A DNA stretch of 20,831 bases from a virus. The notes under the pieces are model-generated. The model was given only the letters and a program-made list of their open reading frames with translations, ran no database searches and was not told the origin of the DNA. This document shows positions 4,448 to 12,731 of this stretch, piece by piece; the first letter of the stretch is position 1, and every line of letters begins with the position of its first letter. Location: positions 1 through 20,831 of IMG/VR virus record IMGVR_UViG_3300036826_000317. One strand, written 5' to 3'. The position numbers were made by a program, and so were the translations under genes.

Positions 4448-7400
4448 CTAGGCCCCTGAGCGGAAGATGTAGCACTCATCGACCCAGGCATGGGCAATGG
4501 TGCCACTCGATCGGAAGAAGTAGAGCGCCGGCTGCACGTAGTAGGTATCGCTCGCGACGGTAATGTCCGTTTCGTAGATGGTCCATCCGGCACTATTCAC
4601 GCTGCCCAGCAGCGACCCCCCGTTGGGGGCCTTGGTGTCGGTGAACTCCGACATGCCGAAACTCACCTCGAGGGTGGCGTCGTCGGTCTTGGCAGCGAAG
4701 CGAATGTGCAGGGTCTCCCCAGGGACCACTTTGGTATAGAGCGGCGTGCTCCCCACTCCCTGGCCCAACGTCTTGCCATCGCCGCCGAGGCTCCGGTCGT
4801 GCGTAATCTTGAGGGACCGCGTGCCCGCATAGGGTGACGCCTCCTCGATTTCGCAGGTCAATCCTTGGCCGCTAATCCCCAATCCGCTGCCGTACCAGTA
4901 CTCGAGGCCGTCCTCGAAGCCACCGTTGCGCATGACGTCGAACGTGGCCGGCGCATCGCGCCCCGCAGTCACCCCCGTGATGCTGGCGGCCGGCGTAATG
5001 TCCGACCATTGCCGGACCCAGCATTCATGTGTCTGCCCGTCCGGCGAGCACCCGACAATGACCGCGAGCACCCAGAGACTCCCGGCTAAGGCCCGGGCGG
5101 CAATCGGATCAAAGGCGGCAAAGCGTTCCGTGCGGATGGCCACAAGATCCCCAATGGTGAGTTCGGGGTAGGCATAACCCGTCCGGAATCGGAGCGCAAG
5201 GAGACCGCCCCCCAGGGCCACGACTTGCCGCACCGCCACCCGCTCGGCGGCCGTCTCATCCAGCCATTGCGCCACGCCCGTCTCGAGGATGGGCTCGGCG
5301 TCCAGGCGGGACCGGCTGCGATTGAGCAGGGCGGGCGCATTGAAGCCCCGATACTGATTGTCGAATTGCTGGGCGTCATAGTTCCAGTTATAGGGGGCAT
5401 AGTATTCCGGCACGGCTTGGCTCGAGCCCGGCCCCACGTCCGACCATTCAATTTCTTGATCATCCAACACGAGTCGGACCGCATCGGGGGTGAACTGAAA
5501 GGTTCGGCTGGTGTCGGGCAAATCCACAACGTCCCCCCGCACGAGCGGGACCCATTGGATTCGCCCCTGGACTTCGACCGTCGCCCCCCCAGCAATCCAG
5601 CTCACCGCATCGACTTCGTCCCGGGCCTGCACGGTCTGCCAGCCCTGTTGATCCAGCAAGGCTTGGACGAGCGACCCGGGGCGGGGGACCTCGGTATGCC
5701 GATTCGCCGGGATCGTCTTGGAGACGGTCAAGCTCGAGGGATCATCCGGCCCGTCGCCAATGAACCGCTCCTCTAAGCCCAATTGCCCGCGGAGGATCTC
5801 ACTCCACGCCGCGGCGCAGGTAACGCCTGTAAAGACGAGGGGCGACCGCAAGCCTGAGGCAATATCCACCGTCGGCAACACCCCCCGCAGCAGGACCAGC
5901 GGTGAGACCAGCGTCAGCTCGAGCGCCCCGCCGAGACATTGGTGGTCATCCATGAGCCATAGGGAGTGGAGCATCCAGGACGCGCGGTCTATACGATCCC
6001 CGCCCCACCAGAGCCGAAGGGCCAGGTCACGATAGGCATATTGGCTAATGATGCTGGTGATGAGGGCGCGGAAATCCCGCTCGCCGTCCTGAATCGCGCG
6101 AAGGGTGCCTTGCGCAATCGTCGCCTTCCCGGAGACCGGATCCACGCGCGCCGTCCCACCCGTGAAGGTCGCCACCTGCGCCAAGCTGTAGGCCGTTATG
6201 AAACGCGCCCCGAGCATGCGCAAGGTCGGCGTGCCATCACCGGCGGATGTGGGCGTTAATGTTGCCCGCATCGCATAGACCGCTGGATCGCGAATACTGA
6301 TCGGATGGGTAGGGTTCGCCGCGGATAGCGTGACTGTCGTATCCCCATCAATAAACGCAATCCATGTGCCATCGTCGGCCTTCACTTCATATGTGAGACT
6401 GGATCCTTGGGGCGTTTCTCCGACCCCCACAAATTCGAGCGTCGTCGCCGTCAGCGAGGCCGCGAACCAAGGGTCGTCGAACCAGAAGTCCCAGACACCC
6501 TGCGCAGGAGTCTGTGCGCAATAGAGGGCGGCATAGGTAGCGCGGCCATCCGCCGCACCGGACACCACGACTTCCTGCCACCCTGATACGAGCGTGAACC
6601 CCTGTTCTATATTGGCGAGCACGGTGTCCGCCGCGTCTCGCCAACTGATTCCCAGCACCATTGTTTTGCCGATCCCCGAGCCTGTGCCATAGACCCACGC
6701 GCGGAATTCGTAGGATTTGCGTGCATCGACCGGAAACAGTTCATAGGGAAAGGTTGGGCCGGCGTTCCGAATCGGGCGAATCCCGGAATAATCATGATTC
6801 GCGGTCGTGACCTTCATCGACCAGGTCCCCGTGTGCGCATGCGCATTGTCCCGGACGAGGGTCGCGGGAGGAATCGAGCCGGAGACGGGCTCGGTCCCTG
6901 CGTCGTCTATTTCATAGGTCGCGTTCTCGATCTCATTCGTGGGAAGTTCCACTTGATTCTCAAGGCCACTGAATGTGATGGTGGCTACCGTGCCGGTATT
7001 GTAGACAATTTTGAGTCGGGGCACCTGTGTGGCCGCAGCGCTGCGACTATACCACCCGGAACCAGGCACAGGCTTCGCTCGCGAGGTCCAAGCATTGGGG
7101 TCCGTGGTCTGCGTGAGAGTCACTTGGGTGAGCATATCATTATGCTCACTATAGGACCCATGTCCCGTATCGACCGCCCACCCCACATGACTCGCGATGG
7201 CCCCCATACTCGTGATGCCATAAATCACGACATAGAGATCGGACTCGCGATGAGAGGTCTGGATGGGAAAGGACACGCTCTTGGGCTGGGGTTTGACGGC
7301 ACTCGTCCAGGAGAACACGACATCCCCTTCGCTCGTCGTCGCCGTCTTTTTGGCCGGCGGTCCGAGTGGCACGAGCTGCAACAGCGTGGTGGGACTGACA

Positions 7401-7822
7401 TGTGCCCCGCTCTGGTAGCTCTCAGAGACCGTCCCGTACAACTGGCAGACCCACTGTTGGACCTGCTGGCTGCCACCATTCGCAGGGGCTAAGCGGGCGG
7501 TAATGGAGAGAATTTCGACGGCCGCGGAATAGCTATCGGCCAGGATGACCCGAGCGCAGATGATGGGGCTGCTGCTCGTTAAGGCACTGATATAGGCGCT
7601 CCCCGTGACCGTGCTCTGATCGAGGACAGTCGCACCGGTCTCCGCGAGTTGCACCCCGCCATCCCCGCGGACAATGAGGCCCGTCAAACTGTCGGCCCCA
7701 TTCATGTCATCCTGGGTGCGTTTCAGCGTCTCGGCATCAACCGCCACGATTTCCGGCACGAGCCGCGCATAGGGGTCCGCCCGACGGATCGCCTGGCGCA
7801 GCGTATCCGACATCCCCCTCAC
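4448..7822 (-). CDS. Large distal tail protein (hub/receptor-binding) with two carbohydrate-binding-like modules
   Basis: This 1124-residue protein is the largest in the window and ends the tail module. Residues 1-290 are beta-rich. About 295-465 form a jelly-roll-like module (AHTGTWSMKVTT, then KSYEFRAWVYGTG, SGWQEVVVSG), the pattern of CBM4/9-like domains. About 480-950 look like a baseplate hub region (PGSLVQALLDQQGWQ, EYYAPYNWNYDAQ, LTIGDLVAIRTERF). Residues 964-1124 repeat the jelly-roll pattern (NGGFEDGLEYWYG, AGTRSLKITHD, PGETLHIRFAAK, WVDECYIFR). No peptidase or lytic motif is seen. It likely sits at the tail tip and contacts surface glycans. The GTG at 7822 overlaps the upstream stop (GTGA); an ATG at 7813 is equally possible. 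Gene is certain; hub and binding roles are inferred. Confidence 0.75.
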   Translation of the reverse strand: MRGMSDTLRQAIRRADPYARLVPEIVAVDAETLKRTQDDMNGADSLTGLIVRGDGGVQLAETGATVLDQSTVTGSAYISALTSSSPIICARVILADSYSAAVEILSITARLAPANGGSQQVQQWVCQLYGTVSESYQSGAHVSPTTLLQLVPLGPPAKKTATTSEGDVVFSWTSAVKPQPKSVSFPIQTSHRESDLYVVIYGITSMGAIASHVGWAVDTGHGSYSEHNDMLTQVTLTQTTDPNAWTSRAKPVPGSGWYSRSAAATQVPRLKIVYNTGTVATITFSGLENQVELPTNEIENATYEIDDAGTEPVSGSIPPATLVRDNAHAHTGTWSMKVTTANHDYSGIRPIRNAGPTFPYELFPVDARKSYEFRAWVYGTGSGIGKTMVLGISWRDAADTVLANIEQGFTLVSGWQEVVVSGAADGRATYAALYCAQTPAQGVWDFWFDDPWFAASLTATTLEFVGVGETPQGSSLTYEVKADDGTWIAFIDGDTTVTLSAANPTHPISIRDPAVYAMRATLTPTSAGDGTPTLRMLGARFITAYSLAQVATFTGGTARVDPVSGKATIAQGTLRAIQDGERDFRALITSIISQYAYRDLALRLWWGGDRIDRASWMLHSLWLMDDHQCLGGALELTLVSPLVLLRGVLPTVDIASGLRSPLVFTGVTCAAAWSEILRGQLGLEERFIGDGPDDPSSLTVSKTIPANRHTEVPRPGSLVQALLDQQGWQTVQARDEVDAVSWIAGGATVEVQGRIQWVPLVRGDVVDLPDTSRTFQFTPDAVRLVLDDQEIEWSDVGPGSSQAVPEYYAPYNWNYDAQQFDNQYRGFNAPALLNRSRSRLDAEPILETGVAQWLDETAAERVAVRQVVALGGGLLALRFRTGYAYPELTIGDLVAIRTERFAAFDPIAARALAGSLWVLAVIVGCSPDGQTHECWVRQWSDITPAASITGVTAGRDAPATFDVMRNGGFEDGLEYWYGSGLGISGQGLTCEIEEASPYAGTRSLKITHDRSLGGDGKTLGQGVGSTPLYTKVVPGETLHIRFAAKTDDATLEVSFGMSEFTDTKAPNGGSLLGSVNSAGWTIYETDITVASDTYYVQPALYFFRSSGTIAHAWVDECYIFRSGA

Positions 7823-9009
7823 GCGAGGGCCGCCATATCCGTCAGGGGCCAGAGGCCCCGAGCGACGATGAGATCGACGAGGACGGCGTTCAGATGGGAG
7901 CCGATGCCGGGATACATTCCGACCGAAGCAGTCGCGCTGGTGAAGGCGCTCGCCGCCGCGGCGCCGGTATCAAAGGCGGTGAGCCCGCTGCCCATATCGA
8001 CCGCGACCGCTGGCGTCGTCGTCAGATCCTTATGCTGGCTGGTGAAAACGAGGCTGGCGCCTGCGGGGATATTCCCTGACGCTTGTGAGGCCGACGCCAT
8101 CGAGCGTGCGGAGAAAATGCGGCTGTTCTGATCGAAGAAGATTTCGAGCCGTGGTTCACTCGTTGAACCGAAGACAACGGGATAGCAATATTGTCCGAGA
8201 CTCCCCGCCAAGTCCGCCCAGACCGGCCGTGCGAATCGATAGAGAATCGTGACATCATTCTGTGGGCCGAACGTAAAGGGCAGCGTCAGATTATCGCTCG
8301 CCCGGGTAACACTGGTGCTCGTCGTCGCGATACTGCTCGTCTCAAATACCCCGAGTTCGTGCTGGACGAAATCGACCGCGATCTTGTCGGCATTGGTTAC
8401 GAGGCGGAAGCCGATCGTCGGATTGGTCAAGCTCTGCGCAACCAGCCGGACCTTTGTCCAGGCGGTCGTCACCGTTACAGGAGTCCAGGTACTACCGTTG
8501 TCCTGCGTCAAGTCCACTTCGCCAGACCCCACCAGCCGCTTGATCCAGCAGGAGGTCACCCGGGTGTTGGAGGATGACGTTATCGATTGGAGGCAGGTAC
8601 CATTGCCCGCCGTGGCCAGCAGACTCGACGCGCCGTTCGTCGTGCCATCTACCCCGGTCTGATCTTTGGCCGCGGTGACGTTGCTTTTCGTCCAGACTGC
8701 ATTGGTCATGTCGCGGGCATAGAGGGCGAGGTTCGCGCGGGTGATCTCCGACAGATACCCGCAACTCTCTCGCACGCCATCCCCGTCCAGGTCTACCCAT
8801 TCAAAGCGGGGGATATTCGCGGCGGCCGTCCGGATCAGCCCATCCCGCCCGATGACCGTAGCGCAGGTGGTCGAATCCGCGCGCGCGAACGTTTCCCTGG
8901 GCCCGAGCAGGAGCGGATCCTCAGGCGCCAAACGCCAGTAGGGCGTCCCATACCGTAGAAGCGTCCGGCCACCGAAGCGGAACAGGATGTCGCGGGTGCG
9001 CAGGCTCAT
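7819..9009 (-). CDS. Tail fibre or tail structural protein with LamG/jelly-roll-like domains
   Basis: The 396-residue protein starts MSLRTRDILFRFGG. Around residues 45-130 it has the phage fibre motif in which GRDGLIRTAAANIPRFEW is followed by SEITRANLALYARDMTNAVW and TKSNVTAAKDQTG, leading into a beta-sandwich (about 100-235). The remainder (about 240-390) reads like a concanavalin/LamG-type sandwich (VTILYRFARPVW, RLEIFFDQNSRIF, GSHLNAVLVDLIVARGLW). Such domains bind surface sugars in phage tail fibres and head spikes. The gene is coupled by ATGA to the upstream gene and by GTGA to the 1124-residue gene, so the three distal tail proteins are made together. A structural tail or receptor-binding role is likely; which is unresolved. 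Confidence 0.7.
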   Translation of the reverse strand: MSLRTRDILFRFGGRTLLRYGTPYWRLAPEDPLLLGPRETFARADSTTCATVIGRDGLIRTAAANIPRFEWVDLDGDGVRESCGYLSEITRANLALYARDMTNAVWTKSNVTAAKDQTGVDGTTNGASSLLATAGNGTCLQSITSSSNTRVTSCWIKRLVGSGEVDLTQDNGSTWTPVTVTTAWTKVRLVAQSLTNPTIGFRLVTNADKIAVDFVQHELGVFETSSIATTSTSVTRASDNLTLPFTFGPQNDVTILYRFARPVWADLAGSLGQYCYPVVFGSTSEPRLEIFFDQNSRIFSARSMASASQASGNIPAGASLVFTSQHKDLTTTPAVAVDMGSGLTAFDTGAAAASAFTSATASVGMYPGIGSHLNAVLVDLIVARGLWPLTDMAALA

Positions 9010-9848
9010 GTCAGCCCCAGCGGTTCATGTTCAATCCAGGGCAGTTGGGCTTGCCGCCAGGCGGCACCCGACACATAGGCAAATCCCGGCGCACTCCGAT
9101 CGGGGAGCGTCAGCACCGCCCGATCGGCCTGCCCGGAATCCATGACGAGCCACATTGGCCGGTTGCGGTTGATCCAATGACCTTGGAGGTGATAGCGGGC
9201 GAGCTCATAACTCTGGTCATCCCTGAGCGTCAGCGGCAGAGTTCCGTGACGGCGGGGTGTGATTGCTGATCGGGCTAGCCACCCAGCATCAGACGATTGC
9301 TCAATGGTAATCTGTTCGGCCTGGTCTTCCGCAAAGGGATTGTCGAGAAAATCCATCTGCCAACTCATCCCGAGCCAGAGTCCGACAATGGCGGGGACAA
9401 TGCCGCTGCCGAGTGCCGGAATGCCTACGCGCCAATAGGCCCAGGCCTCCCGCGTGAACCGCACGAGAAAGGCCCCCTCTTCCGTGACCACGCCATTGGC
9501 TTCGTCGAGACTGCCGGGCGCCGTGACGGTTGGGATCGTGCCCGACCAGACCGTCCGGGAGGTCGTGAAATTGTCATCCGAGCCAAGTACCGTGATCGCG
9601 GCGCCGGCCAAGTTGTGCCCGCGGTCGAGGACGAGCATATCCGCCGCCCGGATGCGGTCGCAGGCCACGGTCAGGGTCCGGGCTTGGTTCGCGGTGCTAC
9701 TGGCGTAATAGTCCGACAGGATGCGCCGCCCATCGGCTACGTGCCAGAGTTCATGCCCGGACGCTTCCTCGTCCGCCGCGACCATATGACCCGGAAACTG
9801 GGCGGGGCTCGAAAAGAAATTCTCGACGAGAATATAGGGCTCGTTCAA
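9006..9848 (-). CDS. Distal tail protein, unassigned (280 aa)
   Basis: The product begins NEPYILVENFFSSPAQFPGH and includes ADMLVLDRGHNLAGAAITVL at about residues 69-88, a motif I know from phage tail proteins in which a discoidin-like beta sandwich reads position-dependent displacement. The second half (about 165-275) has SWQMDFLDNPFAEDQ, RRHGTLPLTLRD and a Trp-rich end. It starts directly after the tape measure gene, where Dit or lambda M-like tail proteins are encoded, so a distal tail role is inferred from gene order. The start is TTG at 9848, supported by GGAGGG six bases upstream; the next in-frame ATG (9785) would remove 21 residues. Confidence 0.65.
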   Translation of the reverse strand: MNEPYILVENFFSSPAQFPGHMVAADEEASGHELWHVADGRRILSDYYASSTANQARTLTVACDRIRAADMLVLDRGHNLAGAAITVLGSDDNFTTSRTVWSGTIPTVTAPGSLDEANGVVTEEGAFLVRFTREAWAYWRVGIPALGSGIVPAIVGLWLGMSWQMDFLDNPFAEDQAEQITIEQSSDAGWLARSAITPRRHGTLPLTLRDDQSYELARYHLQGHWINRNRPMWLVMDSGQADRAVLTLPDRSAPGFAYVSGAAWRQAQLPWIEHEPLGLT

Positions 9849-11168
9849 TTACCGCCCTCCCACGGGAAGCCGGATCCCGCCGGGGCCAAGCCGCGAGGAC
9901 CGCGCGAGTTCGGGGATCACGGCATCCGCTTGGCTCTGCGTTCCAATCAAGCCAATCCGCACGCCCTTTACGCCAAGCGTGGCGAGCATGACCTGTTCCT
10001 CTTGCGTCAAGGCATAGGTCGAGTAGCCCATAATCATCACGGGCTGAGCATCTTTGGATTTGCCGAACGCTGAGATGATTGCGCCGAGGCCGCCGAGGAC
10101 CGCGCCGGCAATCTGGCCGCCGGGCACAAGACTAATCCCAGCCCCGATCCCAGCCAGCGCCGCGCCGGGGCCACCGCCGGCCGCCAATGCCGCAATGACA
10201 TTCGTGACGGAGCCAATAATGCTGACCAGGAGGCGTTGCTGTGTGTCTTTGATCGCGCCGATGACCTCCGGTGGGACCGGAGGATGACCGGCCAATGCGA
10301 TAGATGTATCCGCACCCGTCATGGCACCGAATCCGGGAATCTGGAACCGCGGCCCGCCGCCTGAAGCGCCGAAGGTCGTCGGTCGATTGAACGCAGCCCC
10401 ACTCGGAGCCGGCCGGGACGGCAAGCCAGCAAAGAAAGCGCCAATATCGAGGCCAAAGGGCTGCACGCCCCCCAAGCCCTGGCCACGAAAGCCTGCGAGC
10501 TCGGCATCAATGACCGCCTGATCTCGCAGGGCCTTGAGACGTCGCTGGCGTTCGCGCTCGGCGATTTCCTCGCGTTTGCGCAATTCCTCCGTCCAGGCAC
10601 GTTCAGCCGGCAGGATTTGCGTATTGGTGATATCAGCGATTTGCTTGTTGAGCTCCGCAAGGCGCTTTCGCTTGCCATCATCGAAATCGGGAATCAGCGC
10701 CCCCAAGGGCCCGAATTGGGCGCGGAAGCGTGCTCGCGCATCAAGTTCAGCCTGAATGCGGCTCGCCTCGATTTGCAGTGGGCTAATTTGGATACGTGCC
10801 GCTTCTACAACACCATGCGGGCTCAACTTGGTGAGTTCGTCGGTGAGTTTCTTGGTCTCCTGTGCCGCCTTCTTTGCATCCTCGGCCATCACCTTCATTG
10901 CTAAGGAAATGGCCGCCAGTCCACCGAGAATCGCAATGCCGACCGCGCCCCCTGTCCCAAACATCAAGAGCGTCGATGCAACCCTGCCGAGCGGACCTTC
11001 CACCCCGATCGCTGAGGCTGCCATATGCTCGAATGCCATCGCCGTGCTGCGAATAACGCGCTGAGGCTCGCTACGCTCAAACCGCGCAAGCGCTGCGTCG
11101 AGCCGAGCAAGGTGGGAAACGGCATCCGTATCATCGACGCGAAAGCGGACAACGGGATCACGCGCCAC
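9849..11168 (-). CDS. Tape measure protein (short)
   Basis: The tape measure sets tail length and spans the tail lumen. This 439-residue protein begins ARDPVVRFRVDDTDAVSHLA, a beta-alpha start typical of the family. It has hydrophobic glycine-rich segments at about residues 68-93 (GTGGAVGIAILGGLAAISL) and about 300-365 (GGGPGAALAGIGAGISLVPG), with long charged helices (about 95-225) between. A GTG start is used, with GGAG seven bases upstream, and overlaps the upstream chaperone frame by 11 nt. Its place straight after the frameshifted chaperone pair is the classic siphovirus order. It is short for the family; by the usual rule of about 0.15 nm per residue, the tail would be roughly 65 nm. 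Confidence 0.8.
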   Translation of the reverse strand: MARDPVVRFRVDDTDAVSHLARLDAALARFERSEPQRVIRSTAMAFEHMAASAIGVEGPLGRVASTLLMFGTGGAVGIAILGGLAAISLAMKVMAEDAKKAAQETKKLTDELTKLSPHGVVEAARIQISPLQIEASRIQAELDARARFRAQFGPLGALIPDFDDGKRKRLAELNKQIADITNTQILPAERAWTEELRKREEIAERERQRRLKALRDQAVIDAELAGFRGQGLGGVQPFGLDIGAFFAGLPSRPAPSGAAFNRPTTFGASGGGPRFQIPGFGAMTGADTSIALAGHPPVPPEVIGAIKDTQQRLLVSIIGSVTNVIAALAAGGGPGAALAGIGAGISLVPGGQIAGAVLGGLGAIISAFGKSKDAQPVMIMGYSTYALTQEEQVMLATLGVKGVRIGLIGTQSQADAVIPELARSSRLGPGGIRLPVGGR

Positions 11169-11421
11169 GGGCTATCTCCGCCTCGAGCGTGCGCAACAGA
11201 AACCGTCCCTCATCCGATTTCGCTGCCTCCGCATAGAGACCTGCATAAATGTGATGGAGCAAGTCACGCCGCCGACCCCGTAGCATGAGTAGGGCCTCCG
11301 GCCAGAGCAGATCCTTGCTCGGCACCCGACCGCCATTGGCCGCCGTCAGGTCGGCCCAGAGGCCGTCCCAGTCGATGGCGCCGTCCCGTTCGGTTGCCGA
11401 ACCCGCGCCCCGGTGCGGCAC
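11158..11421 (-). CDS. Tail assembly chaperone, downstream (T-like) frame, made by -1 frameshift
   Basis: This frame encodes 87 residues after a GTG at 11421 (PHRGAGSATERDGAIDWDGL and on to EIARGA), and in the fusion it is entered one codon earlier, at the CTG just after the slippery site. It is helical and charged, with WADLTAANGG and LLWPEALLMLRGRRRDLLHH, the acidic and W-rich character of gpT-type domains that bind the tape measure. The frame is -1 relative to the upstream chaperone. A fusion of 88 + 1 + 87 residues (176) would be made. Independent initiation at the GTG is unlikely, as no Shine-Dalgarno precedes it. It overlaps the tape measure start by 11 nt. Confidence 0.8.
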   Translation of the reverse strand: MPHRGAGSATERDGAIDWDGLWADLTAANGGRVPSKDLLWPEALLMLRGRRRDLLHHIYAGLYAEAAKSDEGRFLLRTLEAEIARGA

Positions 11422-11687
11422 CAGAAAAAATCCGAGAGCAGCACAAAGACGTCCGCCGGGGCGATGTGCTCTGCGAGGGATGGCTGACCCACCGCCTCTG
11501 GGAACGTGAGGACAAGTTCGGTCAACGCCTTGCCCGATGCCACGGGATCCTCACCCTGCGCAACATCCCGCAATTGCTGAAACTTGCGCACTTGGGCAAT
11601 AGTGAGCGGCTTGCACTCAAACTGCTTGCCATCGGCCGTCTCAATGAGCACGCCATTCGTGAGTTGTTCGGCGATCTGGTCCGCCAT
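11346..11687 (-). CDS. Tail assembly chaperone, upstream (G-like) frame
   Basis: The 113-residue protein starts MADQIAEQLTNGVLIETADG and has the usual helical body (PLTIAQVRKFQQLRDVAQGE, TELVLTFPEAVGQPSLAEHI, DVFVLLSDFF). By gene order (tail tube, chaperone, tape measure), it is the G-type chaperone that keeps the tape measure soluble and helps tube polymerisation. The start at 11687 is chosen over a TTG at 11720 because AGAGGT lies about 7 nt before the ATG. Near the end of the shared region it reads GAT TTT TTC, giving the slippery heptamer T TTT TTC at 11430-11424, where a minority of ribosomes should shift to -1 to add the T-like domain. Confidence 0.85.
   Translation of the reverse strand: MADQIAEQLTNGVLIETADGKQFECKPLTIAQVRKFQQLRDVAQGEDPVASGKALTELVLTFPEAVGQPSLAEHIAPADVFVLLSDFFWCRTGARVRQPNGTAPSTGTASGPT
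11377..11409 (-). other. Possible frameshift-stimulating stem-loop
   Basis: Downstream of the slippery site the minus-strand RNA can fold: inner hairpin GTTCGG-CAA-CCGAAC at 11402-11388 and an outer stem GGCGC (11409-11405) with GCGCC (11381-11377), separated by an internal loop. The outer stem begins 14 nt after the heptamer, longer than the usual 5-9 nt spacer, so its stimulating role is uncertain. Confidence 0.3.
11424..11430 (-). promoter_or_regulatory. Programmed -1 frameshift slippery site T TTT TTC
   Basis: Read on the minus strand the 0-frame is GAT TTT TTC TGG, so the X XXY YYZ heptamer T TTT TTC falls in the correct phase. After slippage the next codon is CTG and the reading continues into the T-like frame. 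Slippery sites at this exact place in the tail chaperone pair are a conserved feature of siphophages. Confidence 0.85.
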
Positions 11688-11721
11688 GGTGAAACCTCTA
11701 TGCCCTGCGGGGTTCTGCAAC

Positions 11722-11744
11722 GCCCGCCCCAGATGGGGGCAGGC
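11722..11744 (-). terminator. Strong hairpin between tail tube and chaperone genes
   Basis: The minus strand has GCCTGCCCC, a 5-nt loop CATCT, then GGGGCGGGC: a 9-bp stem with one G-T wobble. It sits about 40 nt downstream of the tail tube stop. No run of T follows, so it is not a standard intrinsic terminator; it may protect the abundant tail tube message from 3' decay or partially attenuate. Confidence 0.4.
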
Positions 11745-11767
11745 GGTAGGATCGCGAGCTGCTGAGA

Positions 11768-11787
11768 CTAGCGCGACGTGCCGCTAG
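11768..11787 (-). repeat. Inverted repeat overlapping the tail tube stop codon
   Basis: CTAGCG and CGCTAG are separated by an 8-base loop, and the left arm on the minus strand includes the TAG stop. It lies 23 nt from the second hairpin at 11722-11744. Weak alone, but two stems in a 96-nt gap suggest a structured 3' end. Confidence 0.35.
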
Positions 11788-12722
11788 TCGAACCGAATAG
11801 TACCACCGGCCTCGACCCGATACTGCAGGTCCCAGTTTGCAAACCCTTCGGAATCGGCATGGGCCGGCGCGGCCCGAAGGGAAACCGTGGCGCCCACCAC
11901 CTTGACGCGACTGAACTGGGTCGCCCCGAACGTCATCGCCAGTGTGCGACTCGTGCGGGCTTTATGGTCCGCATAGGGATCAAACGTGGCTAAGGCCACC
12001 TTGCGGGCCGTGAGCCGAAACATGGGATCCACCACCCCGAAGTCGAACCCCGCGATGCCGTCCGTCGCATTTCCCGAAGGGAGCATCTGCGGATCACTCC
12101 CCTGCAAGTCGAGTTCGCCCGCCAGCCAATCCGGGATCCACGACCCGATCGTGAGCGCCGTATTGACGCCCGCAATCGGCTCGGTAGCATCGTATCCCGC
12201 AATGGCGGGGAGCGTCGTGGTAGCGGGATCGGTGGTCACGAGACCGAACATGGTGAACTGATGGGTCGCCACCTGGCCTACGGTCAGTGGCCACCGGAAG
12301 TGCCCGCGGCAGCCCACGACCTTGAATAGCAGGCCGCCCGCGTAGCAGTAGAGCGTGGCGGAGGCATGGCTCGCATCGGCAACGGGGCCATAGTCGAAGA
12401 GGTTCGCCCCATCCGTCTCCGGCAATCCGCAGGCTTGGTAGAGGTCTGCGGCTTCTGGTGTGGCATCGGAGCCTTTGCCCTTACACTCCCAGAAGATGTC
12501 CACGCGTGCCCGCCGGCCCCGCGGGAGCGCATCCTTGGGTGGGACAATGGAGCCGGACGCGACATCGAGGCGCGAGTTCTCCCACGCATAGTCCAGCGTA
12601 ATGGAGCTCCACAGCCGCCGGCTGATCCGTACCCCGTCCGTCGAGGCGGAGGGTGTGGGGTCGCTCATATAGACGGATTCTTTCTTCACGAGCAGGCCGT
12701 CTAACCGGAGGATTTCGGGCAT
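11784..12722 (-). CDS. Major tail (tail tube) protein
   Basis: This 312-residue beta-rich protein starts PEILRLDGLLVKKESVYMSD and sits between the tail terminator and the chaperone pair, where the siphovirus tail tube gene lies. Tail tube subunits stack as hexameric rings around the tape measure. Segments such as PTPSASTDGVRISRRLWSSI, RGRRARVDIFWECKGKG and LTVGQVATHQFTMFGLVTT show the mixed beta pattern of tube proteins, and VKVVGATVSLRAAP near the end is a final strand. AGGAG stands six bases before the ATG. Its length is normal to slightly long for a tube protein, and no extra Ig-like domain is visible. Function is inferred mainly from gene order plus fold character. Confidence 0.75.
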   Translation of the reverse strand: MPEILRLDGLLVKKESVYMSDPTPSASTDGVRISRRLWSSITLDYAWENSRLDVASGSIVPPKDALPRGRRARVDIFWECKGKGSDATPEAADLYQACGLPETDGANLFDYGPVADASHASATLYCYAGGLLFKVVGCRGHFRWPLTVGQVATHQFTMFGLVTTDPATTTLPAIAGYDATEPIAGVNTALTIGSWIPDWLAGELDLQGSDPQMLPSGNATDGIAGFDFGVVDPMFRLTARKVALATFDPYADHKARTSRTLAMTFGATQFSRVKVVGATVSLRAAPAHADSEGFANWDLQYRVEAGGTIRFD

Positions 12723-12731
12723 CGCGCGCTC

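Noticed and set aside
9297-10073. 258-codon plus-strand frame opposite the distal tail and tape measure genes
   Set aside because: It spans the boundary of two accepted tail genes on the other strand and has no recognisable domain.
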